Shown here in pieces: positions 22,943 through 35,403 of a DNA stretch of 64,000 nucleotides. Made by a program: the position numbers and the translations under genes. The DNA comes from Hydnum rufescens UP504 (lineage: Eukaryota; Basidiomycota; Agaricomycetes; Cantharellales; Hydnaceae): the NCBI GenBank assembly GCA_014904985.1, contig MU129076.1:12908-76907 (forward strand), written 5' to 3'. Each line of letters opens with the position of its first letter. Position 1 is the stretch's first letter. The notes under the pieces were generated by a model. That model saw nothing but the letters and a program-made list of their open reading frames with translations, was not told the DNA's origin and made no database searches.

Positions 22943-23848
22943 ATGCCAAAGAAGGCCAAAAAGCAACTCGCTAAACAGGCCAAGGCAGAGCCAGGTTAGT
23001 GCAAATAGATTCTAAATCACTTTCAATCTCTTAACTGAAATGCTATCAAGGTCATTCCGAGTCTTCTCAAGTTCAACATGAAGCCCAGAAGCTACCCCAT
23101 CCAGGCTCGATGGTGTAGAGAACAGCTGGAACTACATTCGCGTGACATCAGGGCACTGCTTGCAACAAATGAGAAGATCGGGGCCGCCATCGAGAGGCTG
23201 CAGGCCACCATCGCGAGGCACAAGGCCACCGTCGAGAGGCACGAGGCCACCGTCGAGAGGCACGAGGCCACCATCGAGAGGCATGAGGCCACCAATCAGC
23301 TACAGGCCCGCATAAACAAGGACCTGGAGGACAGGCTGCACACGACATCGCTGGCCGCTGCGGGGGTATGTGCCTCTGGTCCCCTTTGCTCTCATACTAT
23401 ACTTACACTTTCCTTTGCAGGACCGGGCTGCAATCAACAAAATTCGCAACCGGATTTTACCTGGGTCGCAAGAAACTTTCCCGAATACATATGCCGCTAC
23501 AAGAACTGGGAGACCTGAAAGTCCCGCTTTCCAAACTCGGAGGATTTGGTCCACTCGGCAGAGCAGTATCTGAACACTTCGGGAGATGTCAAGATCAGTG
23601 CAAACTGGAGGGCGCTCGGGCATTGGACGTCGGCACTACGAACGTTACTGCTACCGAGCGAAACGCGGAAGGCTGGTGATGCCACTGCACATAGTTCAAT
23701 GAAAGAGTACATCGGTGAAAGTGTTCTGGCTTTGGAGGAAGGGTGGGAGCAGGATAATATGATTGTTATTTTCCGGGCAGTGTTCAACCTAGACCCTACT
23801 TTATGGCTACACTACCCAGCATTGATCCATTTTTCCGTCCCACAATGA
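22943..23848 (+). pseudogene. Coiled-coil gene, copy 2, broken
   Basis: Homologous to 6,289-7,030. Exon 1 (MPKKAKKQLAKQAK) and the intron 2 acceptor are intact. One base is missing in exon 2 (GAAGCCCAG for GAAGCTCCAG near 23,081). Exon 3 carries a net one-base change near 23,460-23,490. TGG has become TGA at 23,516-23,518. The original stop is altered, which would extend the protein to 23,846. Several independent lesions make this a pseudogene. Confidence 0.7.
23175..23300 (+). repeat. 21-bp minisatellite encoding coiled-coil heptads
   Basis: Units of 21 bp encode seven-residue repeats of the type E-R-H-E-A-T-V, five in a row (ARHKATV, ERHEATV, ERHEATI and so on). Copy 1 has only the outer part of this segment. 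Expansion in steps of one heptad preserves both frame and coiled-coil register. Confidence 0.9.
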
Positions 23849-23855
23849 TAGTTGT

Positions 23856-25170
23856 TCCATCGTTGGGACGCCTTCAACCCTGCATATATATCAGTTTCGG
23901 GATGCCTACACTTACATTGGGGCCATTGCCAATGTTCTTGATGACCGTCTCCCACGTACCTCCTGGCTCATCCTCAGCGCACAACTCGCTTCTGCCTAAT
24001 TACCTTGGGCTACCAAGGTCGTACTGATGCTTTTTGAAACCTCACTTGCATCCAGTTTTCCCCGGAAACAGGCCTGTTTAGAGTTGCTATCGATCGCTTG
24101 TGACCGAAGGGTTTTTCTTCACAGTAGAGCGCTGAAATTGTTTCTTTTCCAGAACACCGTTGCTCGTGAGTTTTCTAGTTCGGAAATGCTGGCTACGATA
24201 AGGTAAGTTTCTATTTACTTGTGTGCAAAAGGAGCAGGTCCCAGCCGCTCTTTTGTATGTCCCTTTCCTTATTTACTAACGTGTCAAATGGGTGTATCAT
24301 AAGAACCATTGTTCAGGCCCACCCACCCCACCCGTCAAACAACAAACATGGTGATCCTATCGTCATCATTGCGCATGATTATGGGCCTCTAGGAAACTCA
24401 ACACCCTCGTATGGTGAGAGAATTAATACTTCTCAGCAAAACTGCCACCAGCATGGGCCGATCCGCGCAATTAGGGTTCATCAGGGCTCCCTCATCGAAG
24501 GGTCCGCTACGGGTGCGGGGATGGATTGTGCAAGCTTTGCTCTCGCAAGCGGGTCCATTATGGTCACGGTTCAAGATCGCCTCGGATTACCCTTTCCCAT
24601 TGCCTCTCCCCGTAGCCGATTTCGAACCCATCGTGAGCAATCATTTGGGCCGAAGCGGACCCAAGTCCTCCTCGTGCACACCTCCGATCCGAATCCTTCT
24701 GGCTTGTCATACGTGGTTTGGACCCTGTTGAGAAGAGTTGTAGTCTCCATGCTCTCCAATTTGGTCTGTCTGGAGGCGAAGCTGCCGACGGCGGCTGCTT
24801 CCCTACGTTCTGGGGCGACGAGGTTCTGTATGATTGGCAAATCTACAGTGTCCTTTAAATTGAATTATGCAGCCTCGCCTTCTCGTTTCGGATTGGATAT
24901 CTTGGACACGGTTCTCATTGTTCCTGAGACTGTAAACGCCATGATCCTTTGTTGGAGGATCTTGGCTATGTTCGCGGGCACTGCGAGGATAGCACATCAC
25001 AGATAATCTACAGTGGGGTACGTAATGGCTGTTTTGCCATTGAGTGTATGATACTGTCGCACAACATTTGCTAGGACGTATGCATGATTTCCTTTGGGCA
25101 GTATACATGGTTCTTCTTCCGATACTAACCTCCATGATATTCTCTTCTCCTTCGTCCTTCTTTTCCCCCC
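23856..25170. other. Unrecognised ORF region
   Basis: A plus-strand frame of 261 codons (24,221-25,006) is open. A possible preceding exon near 24,150-24,202 ends AREFSSSEMLATIR before GTAAGT. I recognise no domain. Parallel frames of similar quality exist on both strands, so I do not claim a gene here. Confidence 0.3.
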
Positions 25171-25293
25171 CTCATGAGTTCAATTGAAACCTGTCTTCAT
25201 ACCTTGAGCATACACAAACCAACTTGATGGAAAATATCTACATGACGACTGACTTAAGAGTCGGGGATTGGCGCTTGTCGCCGCTACCAGATG
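25171..25293. repeat. Dispersed element, third copy, upstream of LST8
   Basis: Begins CTCATGAGTTCAATTGAA and ends with the same TTAAGAGTCGGGGATTGG core, continuing GCGCTTGTCGCCGCTACC, as in the two duplicated segments. The middle is diverged. It ends 54 bp before the LST8 start codon, so it probably contributes to that promoter or 5' UTR. Confidence 0.75.
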
Positions 25294-25347
25294 ATGTTCG
25301 CGTTTACGAGGAATACGCACTCCGCCGGGAATTCCCGAAACCAAACA

Positions 25348-26883
25348 TGTACCATGGCTCAAGCATAGGCCACGGCCATGGCCAGCCGAGCCAACAAGAT
25401 CTTTCTGTAGTACTCGTCACTGGATCCTATGACCATGAGATTCGATTCTGGGAGGCTTGGAGTGGTATTTGCTCAAGGACCATCGCACGGAATGAAGCTG
25501 GTGTGAGTAGTAGCGCTTGCATTCTCGTGGTCTTTCAAAGACTGACAGACCAGTATGGGCTGGGGTAGCAAATAAATAGGCTTGCCATATCTCCTGAGTA
25601 CATTTGGACTTATTCAGGTTTGGTTCGGCTTCAGGGGCTGAGGATAGTTGTTTTTGGATAGCAAACGATTACTTGCCGCCGCCATCCACAAGAAAATCTT
25701 TATTTATGAAGTAGCTGGGACATCTTCATCTCCCGCATGTGCTTCTCAGCCCCATTCGTTGAATCCTGGGGGTTGACGTTGGTTTGCAACATGACTCTTT
25801 AGCTCGTCACCTTTCCATTCGAGGGCGCGCAAGGCCATACAGGAAACGTTACAGCCGTTCAATTCCATCCAGAGGGAAAATGGGTTGTGTCCGGAAGCGA
25901 AGATGGGACTATAAAGATCTGGGATCTTAGGTGAGACTCGCTCTTCCCATCCGTGCTGGGGGTTTACACTCATTCTGTTGCCTAGAACATCACATTTGTA
26001 CCGTACATATGAAAATGGAGCTTCAGGTATGTAGCCTCCCTGGACTTCGTGATTGTTTCTGACATATAGCAAATATCTGCAGTGAACGATGTGACGATTC
26101 ATCCAAACCAAGGTGAATTAATCTCCTGCGACCAAGCCGGCGTGATACGACAATGGGACTTGGCCGAAAACTCGTGTACTCTGGAGCTCGTCAGTCATCC
26201 CCATTTTGTCTTTCGGATTGTGACCTCACGCAACGTGAAAAGGCCCGGCTGGGGATGTCCCTATCCGATCTATCAGTGTGGCATTCGACGGATCGTGTCT
26301 TGTGGCAGGGAACAACAAGGTATATATAGTGCAACATCTTTCGGTACTGGCTACGGTTAATTCTCGGCTCTAGGGGAAGTGTTATGTGTGGAAGATCAAT
26401 GACGACACGTCTGGCCTCCCTCGGTTCCAAGCCGTCACAAAATTTCAAGCGCACAACAAGTACCTGACGCGGTGTCTGCTGAGCCCAGATGTCCGGTGAG
26501 TTGGAATACCGTGACTTTCCCCATATTGGCTAACCGAACAACCGACCTAGACTGCTGGCAACTTGCTCAGCGGATACGACTGTGAAAATATGGTCTATTG
26601 GCCCTAGTTTCGAGTTCAAGCTGGAGAAGGTCTTAACTGGACATCAGCGCTGGGTCTGGGACGCGGCATTCAGTGCGGACTCTGCATATCTCGTCACAGG
26701 TGGGTGCCCTGCTCTTTTTCTCATGGCTCTCTTTTCTGACCCTTACTTTCATTGTTTCGTATAGCTTCGTCAGATCATGTAGCGAGATTATGGGAACTTT
26801 CTTCAGGGGAGACAGTTCGACAGTATAATGGGCACCACAAGGCCTGTGTATGTGTTGCCCTGAATGATGTGAATCTAGCGTGA
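25348..26883 (+). CDS. LST8: LST8 homologue, TOR complex WD40 subunit
   Basis: Exon 1 encodes [20 protein letters not shown], a hallmark of LST8/GbetaL. Further exons read [119 protein letters not shown] and [13 protein letters not shown]. It ends [12 protein letters not shown] and TGA at 26,881. Seven WD repeats and about 320 residues fit the family. LST8 binds the TOR kinase domain in TORC1 and TORC2 and is cytoplasmic or endomembrane-associated. I count about eight short introns. Start chosen as the first ATG in frame, 54 bp after a dispersed repeat. Confidence 0.93.
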
Positions 26884-26997
26884 ATCTGTACCGTCGACGA
26901 GGGCTATTGTTCTGTAAATCTACACTCAGTGCAGTGACCATGCTGGGCACGTGCCCTTGGGTCCCTTGAGACTTTTCTGGAAACGCACTCTACGACA

Positions 26998-28562
26998 ATG
27001 CCAAAGTGTACACGGAAAGGGTGCAACAAGTCCTTCGAGGAAAAGGAGAATAACGATGATTCATGCCTGTACCATCCCGGGGCGCCAGTTCGTGCTCGGC
27101 CCTGCTCGATGAGTAATGACAATCGTCCTCACTTTCCCGTTTCTAGGTCTTTCACGAAGGTTTGAAGTCATGGGGCTGTTGCAAGGACGTCAATAAGCCT
27201 GTGCTGGACTTTGAATCTTTTATGAAACTTCCGGTTCGTTCTCAAGGGTTTCGTTTCGTGAGGTGGTCGTCTCGAACACCCAAAGTATTCTAGGCATGCA
27301 CGACGGGTCGACATACAGCTGAGAAACCCGTGGAGCCCGCACTTCAGACCTCCCAGACTTCTGCAGTGGCATCGACATCGGAACTTCCAAAGACGAAGCC
27401 CGCTGCAATCGTTCAGCGGTCGTCTGACGGCATAGAGACCTACTCTACCACCGCATTGGCCAATGGACTGCCGACCATTTCCCCGACTCCGTCTGCCCCG
27501 CCGACTCCTGTGCCTGTCATCGAAGACGAAGATGATCTGGAGGTCGTCGTGGCTCCAGGCACGAAGTGCACGCGCCTCGGATGCGGGAAGCCATTTGTCA
27601 GTCAAGAAGAAAGTAGACTTGGCGAGGGCGAGCACTCCATTTGTGTATACCATCCGTCCCCTGTAAGAGTGCTTTCGTCGAACCGTTGACACCGTTCTGA
27701 TTGCTGTCATTTGAAGCCAATATTCCGAGAAGGCAGTAAAGTACGCCCTGGGCGCTCCCACAATACAACTACAACTCCTGTGTGGTGTTGCTGACAGCTT
27801 GCGATAATGTCGATGCAGGGATACATTTGCTGCAAAAAACGAGTATTAGACTTCGACGATTTCCTCAAAATTGAAGGTTGTAAGACTGGCAAGCACTTGT
27901 TTGCTAGGAAGGCTAGAGTTGGCGCTGTATGTATTTTATGTCTTTCGCCTGATATAGACACGAATTCTCTTCGTGATATGTTTAGGTCCCGGGCGGGGAG
28001 GTGGTCAAGTGCCGTATTGACCATTATCAGACCCCAGGAGAGGTGCACGTTACGGTCTATGCAAAGAAAGCCGATAAAGGAAAGAGTTCTATCGCCTTTG
28101 ATACTAATCAGGTGAGAAGAGATCATTACTATGACCTTACTAGGGTAGAAGTTCATGTCTTTCGTGCTCGTTAGGTTCATCTCGATTTATTGCTTCCCGG
28201 TCCCAAGCGTTTCACACAGACCCTCAACTTGTACGGCTCTATTGACCCGGCTACGTCGTCATTCACGTTCTTTGGAACGAAGGTCCGTTCTAGCATGATC
28301 CTCGATTATTTGGATTCGTTCTCACATTTCACCATCGGCGTCTTTCACATTCGTTATATGTTGTATTCACGCGAAGGTGGATCTGTTGCTCGCCAAGAGT
28401 GATGCGCGCAGCTGGAATATGCTCGAGAAGCCAGCAGATGAATCGATACTGCCGCAGGGCTTCAATCTTACCTTTGGAGTTGGCGGGAGAACTGGCACTG
28501 TCGGGGCTAAAGAGATCATTTTGGACGAGAGTAACAAGCTAGCTAATGCGCCTGCGCCCTGA
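26998..28562 (+). CDS. CHORD and CS domain protein (CHP1/RAR1 type)
   Basis: The start MPKCTRKGCNKSFEEKENND opens a first CHORD zinc domain, continued by FHEGLKSWGCCKDVNKPVLD in the next exon. A linker rich in Ser, Pro and Thr follows. The second CHORD runs CTRLGCGKPF, CVYHPSP, then GYICCKKRVLDFDDFLKI. The C-terminal CS domain (Hsp90 co-chaperone fold) includes VVKCRIDHYQTPGEVHVTVY, KRFTQTLNLYG and WNMLEKPA. About six introns. The family (Rar1, melusin, CHORDC1) works with Hsp90 and Sgt1. It starts 115 bp after the LST8 stop on the same strand. Reading frames are intact once introns are removed. Confidence 0.92.
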
Positions 28563-29679
28563 CGTCTGTGCCTTGCTATCGCGTTTTTATTCTCGACCTG
28601 CTGGGCGACGAAGAATCAATCAGAGGGGGTGGTGAACTATGTGCTGTCTGCATGTCGTGACATTTAGAGGCCTCATGGTGAAGACGATGGATGCACCGTT
28701 ACTGTAAACCGTGCAATCACTTCATAAATGGATGAGAAATACGGGGCCTACAAGAACTATTCAAGAATAAAAACGTAGGGGCATACAATAAAGAGCGGTG
28801 AAATGGTAGTAAAATGTGGGATGAAGGAACAGTGTGAATCAGTAGAAAGTGGGAAAGGTTGTAGGCCAGTCGCTCATCTTGGGTCCGTTGCGAAAGAAAT
28901 GTTTGGCGGCCGGAAAAATGGGAGGACTTTCTGAGGCGTGACGCTGAGAATCTTGAGGTAACGAAAGCTTGTCATGGCAGGGTCGTGGCGGTGGTGATGG
29001 TGGTGGAGGCTGGGGATTGGCCGCTTCCACTCCGTCCTCATCGCCTATTATATTGGGAGGTCTGGACCTCGTGTTCCTGATGGCCATGCATCACGTGAAC
29101 GGAATAAAGATTCGGCAACATGGAGATAGCGGAGAAATAAAGGAGGGGAGCGTGTCGTGCTCCGTACCTACCAATTTTGCCAATCACAATATTACCTGTT
29201 CGTGGCTTCCCCGATACTTCGCTGGCCAGAAATTGTGATTTTTCAACACATCAAGACCGACACATAGTGATTCAGTGATCTGATTCCGCCCCACAGCGAT
29301 TTCATCGCGAATTTTCACTGTAAGCTTCCCATACAGTAACAGTGAGGATTCTTATACGATATTCTCTGAAACCTGAGAGAGCGTGGTATTGGATTTTTAT
29401 GGGCACACTTCGGAGCATCTGATGATGCTCCCACGGGTCCGCTCGCACAGCAAGGTGGAATTGGCAGGTAGATCGCATTGGCCCATTGACCTGGCAGCCT
29501 TGGCCAATGACTACTGAGCCCCTTGGCTCGCCGTGCACTGGTGGTGCTCCGGGAAGGCCTAATATGACACATGAAATATCGCTAGTGACTCTTAGGGTGG
29601 AAATAGCCGGTTCGGAGGCAGTAACTATTTATTATCCGACGGGTCCAGTGCCCACGGACCAGCATTCCCCAACCAAATC
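28563..29679. other. Intergenic, no supported gene
   Basis: Contains a GGTGGTGATGG-type G/T-rich patch near 28,985-29,010 and only short ORFs. The part just before 29,680 should hold the acyl-CoA synthetase promoter; I see no clear TATA box. Confidence 0.4.
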
Positions 29680-32415
29680 ATGACGGTCCCCGATTGCAAC
29701 GTCGTTCCCCTCCCCGAAAACCTCGACCTCAACAGACTTGCTTTTGAAGTTCCGAACACCAGAAAACCAGGGCAGACTGGTCAGTCCTCCGAGTACACTC
29801 CCAGTGCGGGGCCCCTCACCTGTCAAAACATCTTGCAGGGAATTGGCGCAATGGTGAGGGCATCGCGTCGCTGCCAGTGTCTCTAGGACGACATCTTACA
29901 TGGTCCTCTAGCTCTTTGGCCAGAACTCATCACCCCTGACAATCAGCCCATCAAGACTGTTCAAGACGTTTGGGCGGCTGGCCTCGCTAAAGACCCTAAA
30001 GCACCATGTCTCGGGTGGCGTCGGGTCCTCTCAACAAATCCTTTGGTTTTGGATAAGGAATACTCCTGGTTGTCATATAATGAAGTAGATCAACGTGCAC
30101 GAAACCTCGGCTCAACTCTCCACCGTTGGTTTGAAAGCGGAAAACTCACCAAGGCCAATGGCGACTTGAAAACTGTCGGCATCTGGAGTATCAACCGCCC
30201 TGGCTAGTATCTAGATCTACTTCAATTTATTCGCTAAATAACCTTGTCGTCCCCACAGAATGGCAAATTACGGCCATTGCGACGCAGAATTATGGGCTAG
30301 TCAGCGTCAGCTTATATGACACCTTGGGTCCCGACTCTGTCCAATACATCATGAATCATTCCCAACTTTCTGTCATCTTCTGTACCGTCGATAAAATCCC
30401 CCAAATTCTGCACCTTGCACCCCATCTGCCCTCGCTCAAAGTCATTGTCTCAATCGATGATCTTTCGGACGCTACTCGGCCCCTATTGCACGCTTGGGGC
30501 AAGGATAGAGGCATAGAAATCGCGGAAATGAAAGACTGTTAGTTGGATGTGAGGAAATTGTCAAAGGCCTCTCCAACTGACCCCCTATAACATCTTTTGC
30601 AGTGGAAGCTTTGGGGAAGAAGAATCCTCATGATCTCGTTTCCGTATTACCTACTCAGGTCGCCACGATATGTTACACTTCGGTAAGCTCCACTTTTCCA
30701 TCCCATTTTGCCGAGTACTAATCCGTGATCAGGGTACTACTGGCAATCCAAAAGGTTATCCACCTCTCTCCCTGGGTTTCAGACTATTGATTCCTGTTCT
30801 ACAGGGGCCTTAATTACGCACGGAGCCTTTGCTGTATCAACTATCGCTAATCTTCATGGCAACCCCTTTCACAAAGGAGGACCGCTATTCAGTTATCTAC
30901 CATTAGCCCACATCTATGCAGTACGGCCGTTTCTCGGTGTTGATTATCTCCACAGGTTGATTCTTCTTCTCTAGCGCTTCGTGGAGCTATTATCCTTCTC
31001 AATGGGAATCCCCGTCGGTTACTATTCTGGCGATATCCTGCGTTTGCTCGAAGATGCTCAGACTTTAAAACCCGTCTACTTCATTTCCGTTCCCCGCGTT
31101 CTCAATCGTATCTATGCTGGGGCTACAGCCGCTCTCGCTGGTGGTGGATTGAAGGCGATGTTGCTACAGAGAGCCATCGATGCCAAGCTTCATCTTCTCC
31201 GCACTACCGGAAGCACAGATCACTTCCTTTGGGATAGGCTCGTTTTCCGCAAGGTCCGTTCCTTGCACTGTAGCATCGACGTGTATTCATGTCGATAGCG
31301 TCCAGATTCGAGCTCTGTTAGGTGGAAATGTCAAGATGTTGGCCTCGGGCTCTGCTCCAATTTCCCCGGATGTTCTTGACTTCTTGAAGATCGCCTTCGG
31401 TGGCACTGTCATGGAAGGTGGGAGTGTTGCGCTCTTGATGGTCGTTTGCATATGAATGATAACCTTGTCGACCCAGGCTATGGTATGACCGAGAACTGTG
31501 GCACTTGCCTCAGAGGTCTTGGAGTGGACAATCGTACCGCAGGTTCATGCGGCCCACCCCAGCCTTGCAATGAGGTCAAGTTGATCGATGTTCCAGAGAT
31601 GGGATACACCTCGTTTGACAAACCCTATCCCCGTGGCGAACTGTGCACTCGTGGGTACAATAATACGATCGGATATTATAAAGGTATTTCTCTTGATCTA
31701 GAGTCCGTTGTTGGTGGGATTAACACGTTTTCAGATCCTGAAAACACCAAAAAGGCACTTGATGCCGATGGATGGTTGCACACTGGTGACGTTGCGACGA
31801 TCGATAGTTCCGGCCGAGTCTCCATTATCGATCGTGTCAAGGTTTCTTGCTTCCTCTGTGACATCTTGTTGGGTGGGATGCTTATCCCTCTTTGTCCAGA
31901 ACATCATGAAACTGTCCCAAGGCGAGTACGTCGCCCTCGAGAAGATCGAAAACACGTACAGCTCGGTCGGGCTCCTTGCTAACACGTTCGTCTACGGGGA
32001 CTCTCTTCGTGATCATCTGGTCGCCATTGTCGTTCCTGATCCCGTCGCGCTCGTGGAGCTTGCGCAGCGATTGAGTATCGCAAGTGATGTGAAGCCGACG
32101 GATATTCCAGCCCTTGATAAATTGGTTGCGGATCCAAGGATCTATAAGGAAATAATGGGTGCAATGAATGCTGCGGCCCAAAAAGCAGGCCTCAAAGGGT
32201 ACGTTCTGTTCTGTCTCTGGTCATTCCATTTGTCGTTCATGGGACCCTAATGATCTTGATATGTTAGCTTCGAGACGGTTAAGCGGGTTCACATTTCCAA
32301 CGAGCTCTTCACGGCTGACAATGGCATGCTCACCCCAACCTTCAAGTTGAAGCGCAAGGAGGCGACAATCAAGTATAGGAAGGAGCTGGATAATCTCTAT
32401 GTATCAAACCTTTAA
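29680..32415 (+). CDS. Long-chain fatty acid-CoA ligase
   Basis: ATG at 29,680 (MTVPDCNVVPLPENLDLN), stop TAA at 32,413. The ATP/AMP signature is assembled over three exons as YTS, GTTGNPKG and ALITHGAF. Then come PLAHIYA, GYYSGDI, ISVPRVLNRIYAG, ASGSAPISPDVLDF, YGMTENCGTC, DADGWLHTGDVA and the C-terminal LTPTFKLKRKEA with the catalytic lysine. These are the class-defining motifs of FAA-type acyl-CoA synthetases, which activate long-chain fatty acids with ATP and CoA at membranes or peroxisomes. About ten introns. No frameshift was needed in the parts I followed. Confidence 0.93.
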
Positions 32416-32823
32416 TCGTATACCTACTCGGCCCCTCATAGATATTCCCTGATCCCTTCTGATGCATGCATTCTATCCCCATCACAATTCTCTCACTTGT
32501 TCCTCAGCTGTTGTCGACCTGACATTCTAGGCCAGAAAGCCACACCAGCTTCACGCCGATCATGGGGTACGTGAGAAACAGTAGGCAACATCTCAGAAAC
32601 ACTTGAGCACCTGAAGCCCGTAACCACCAGAGAGCTGAAACTGACGCTTCTATGCCTCAAGTCCTTCCCCATGGCCAGCAGGATTCACCTCGGACGTGAG
32701 AAAATTTGGGTAGAAACGGATTGAGTAGGAGGTTTCTGGGAGTAGCCGACAGGTGCCTAACTTCGTAGACCTTTGGCATGATATCTGTCAATTCGGTTCG
32801 GGAAGGTTACTCCGCCAACCACC

Positions 32824-34520
32824 ATGAGTCTCCGCGATCAGAGCGAGTTGTCCTCTCCCCTAGCGCGCTCGTCCCTTGGTGGTTCTGGACCAGCATACCA
32901 CCCTCTTCTAAATCTGTATATCAGTATAGTCTCTTGGCTACACGCCTGGATGGCTTGGAGACTTGAGGACATTCATTCTCTACTTTATATCTCGTTGAGC
33001 ATGGTCTTGATGCGAGCGGGTCGCCCTGCTTATGATTCTCACCCTGAACGCACTGGAGTCGTCATCATGGGCGCCGGAGAGGGTACGTCCTGTCCGCTTC
33101 ATCCCTACGCTCAATTCAGCTCTCTCACACGGGTCAAGACGTGTAGGTATCGGGCAAATGTTATCATTGAAATTTGCTGGGGCCGGTTATACAGTATTCG
33201 CGTGCCTTCCGCACGGTACGCACATGTCAGTTGTTCACTGACAATGGCCCCACGACCTATTTTGTTCTTGCCAAAGACGTTCAAACCCCTCGTGGGACGT
33301 CATCTAGTTCGGGTGCCTCTCATTTACTGTACACCTTGGCAAACCAAAAGGGCGCGTAATCAGCGAGATGGGCCGCGGTGGGTTGGGACGATCGTCCCTC
33401 TGATGTTCGACGCCTCTACCGCTGAGGGGTGCGAACAAGCGGTGGATACCATCGCCGCGTACTGCGAACGCCACAACATACGCCTTCGCTCCATGGTTGT
33501 CCCCCCAATCACGCCCTCTGCTCACGTCGAGTCCGGCAGTATTTCGCCAGCTGAATCAACGATAAGCGGTATGCGGTGGACGGCAAAACGACGCATCGTC
33601 CCATCAGTGCCATTTTTGCAAACAACACAATCAGCCCTTCATGATGCAATGTCGTGTTCTATCTTTCAGCCGTTGGCTGTAATTCAAGCCCTTTCTGAGC
33701 TTCTAAGCCACTCTCAGGGCCAGGTTCTCTTTCTCTCGGGATGCAATGAGTCTAGCTTTCGCCGTCAGTATTTACACCTCTATTCTCCTTGGCCCATCGG
33801 CTTCGCGATTAAAGATGCTTTCTGTGTGATCTGGTACGAATTCGCTCAATAGCTTCACAAGGAATCATCGCTCTGTGCGATGCCGCAAGAGAAACGTCGC
33901 CCACACACTCTCATCTGAACTACGACCTTTGGGCATCTTCGTATCTGTGATATCTGCGGGTTTGTTGAGAGAACAGTACTCTCCGGCAGAAGTGCACCGT
34001 TTAACTACAATCCCTCGCCCCTTAGGTCCGTTACAGAAGAAAGCAGAGTCTGCAGTCGCGCTCGATCGGGATCCATGTAGGCCATCAACGTTGTGCAGCC
34101 TGTGATTCATCTTACGAACCTTGAATACGAATGCTAGATTCGATGCGTCGATGCCTCGCAATGCTTTCGCTCCTGTGGGCCATAGACGACGAAACGTGTT
34201 TCACCCTTGTACAACATGTCATCGAATCCAGGTGAGCGTGATTCAAGACTCGCTATGGGGGGGTCATTATTTCCCCCCGCCCCGAAACGGCACCCTTGTA
34301 TCGATATTATAGGCTGAGCAAGGATTATTATAGGTATCCCCGGACATCGTACAGCTTTGGCATCGACGTGCTAGCAGAGCGCCTGTCATCCATTATTCCG
34401 CATAGCGTCTGGGATTTGGCACAGCCTGTAAATCCAAACGACTCGCTCTATGAAAATTCTATCCTCGATATCCTCGACATGTTGAATCCCCCTTTCACAC
34501 TGCCCGCAATTGTTCTCTGA
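32824..34520 (+). CDS. DUF1776 (short-chain dehydrogenase-like) protein
   Basis: Rossmann-like pieces occur in order: HPERTGVVIMGA, IGQMLSLKFAGAGYTVFAC, SHLLYTLANQK, TIVPLMFDASTAEGCEQAVD, QALSELLSHSQGQVLFLSGC, HTLSSELRPLGIFVSVIS, and a C-terminus ending NPPFTLPAIVL. The order fits the fungal DUF1776 family, of unknown function. Two one-base losses interrupt it: AAAA at 33,346-33,349, where five A would keep the frame, and GAAACGTCGCC near 33,893, where one base is missing from R-E-T-V-A-H. The start is uncertain; ATG 32,824 is in frame with the first Rossmann strand. The last ~75 coding bases are repeated, decayed, at 41,511. Confidence 0.72.
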
Positions 34521-34635
34521 ACCGTACGCATCATGCCACAGTCCTGTGTATTTTTTTTTCTTTTTTTTTTTTGCAATCCCACATGGCCGGTTCCGCAGTA
34601 TTTGCCTTGTGAAATCAATGGAGTGTTCGCCAACC
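34436..34635. repeat. Direct repeat, left copy (DUF1776 3' end and UTR)
   Basis: Covers the last codons (DILDMLNPPF), the stop and about 115 bp of 3' sequence with a poly-T run. It matches 41,511-41,695 in the same orientation. The two copies bracket a block of about 6.9 kb. Confidence 0.88.
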
Positions 34636-35403
34636 GTATGTGTGCTGCTGTTAATAACAAAAACTAGTCATTCTGGCAGCCCTGCACTATACTGTAAACT
34701 GAGGGAATATGAAGGTAACAATTAGATAGCCAAACCACTTGTGGTAACATCTAGTTAACTAAGTACACATGGTTTGATATTATATAGTGGTAGTAGTAGT
34801 TAAAAGCCAAGGTCCTATAAGCATATATGAAAATGGAGTTCATGATGTCCCTCTGTGATGGTGAGAGGTCAGACCCTAATGTGGCATCCAATAGCTCTAT
34901 ATCCGAGGGCTCGTGTGCCGCCGCGTTCCCAAATAACCCGTATGAATAATCAGTCAGTCATTATTTCGGTCTTCCCAGGGGTCTCCGATACATGAATTAG
35001 AGAGGCCCTGCATATGTAAAAATAAAAAACCCACGGTTTCGTGGAGGGTGTACTAGGATATAAAAGGAAATACAGGAGCCCCGCGCATGGGCAAGGGGAC
35101 TGGGGTATCCCCACGGCAGCGCCATGCAGCGGGCAGGGTCATAATATGTAATCTATATTAGTAACCCATTACTAGACTTAGAGACCAGTCAAGCAAGCCA
35201 GGTATGGGAGTTGCTGTAGTATATATAGATTGCTGCCTATTAGTGGGGTCATGTCAGGGCTATAGGTTCAAGTCACATGGTGACTGGGTTTTTGGTGGCA
35301 CTTTACATAATGCCAGTTGACACCTTGATTTGTAATACATTGTACTGGGAATGTCCCAGATATTACAAGTATCATGTTTTTATTTATAAATACCCCCTAG
35401 GAT

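Larger units (their letters stand above)
19725..23855. repeat. Segmental duplication, copy 2
   Basis: Direct repeat of 3,096-7,077, starting at CCATCATCTCCTGCGG and ending after CCACAATGATAGTTGTT. The left boundary cuts an ORF that continues in copy 1, which suggests that copy 1 is nearer the parental arrangement. Confidence 0.93.

Noticed and set aside
23092..23348. Minus-strand ORFs of repeated Ser/Arg/Cys residues opposite the heptad repeat
   Set aside because: They are shadows of the 21-bp repeat on the other strand.
24221..25006. 261-codon plus-strand ORF
   Set aside because: No domain recognised, overlapping frames on both strands are equally open, and no intron pattern supports it; kept only as a note.
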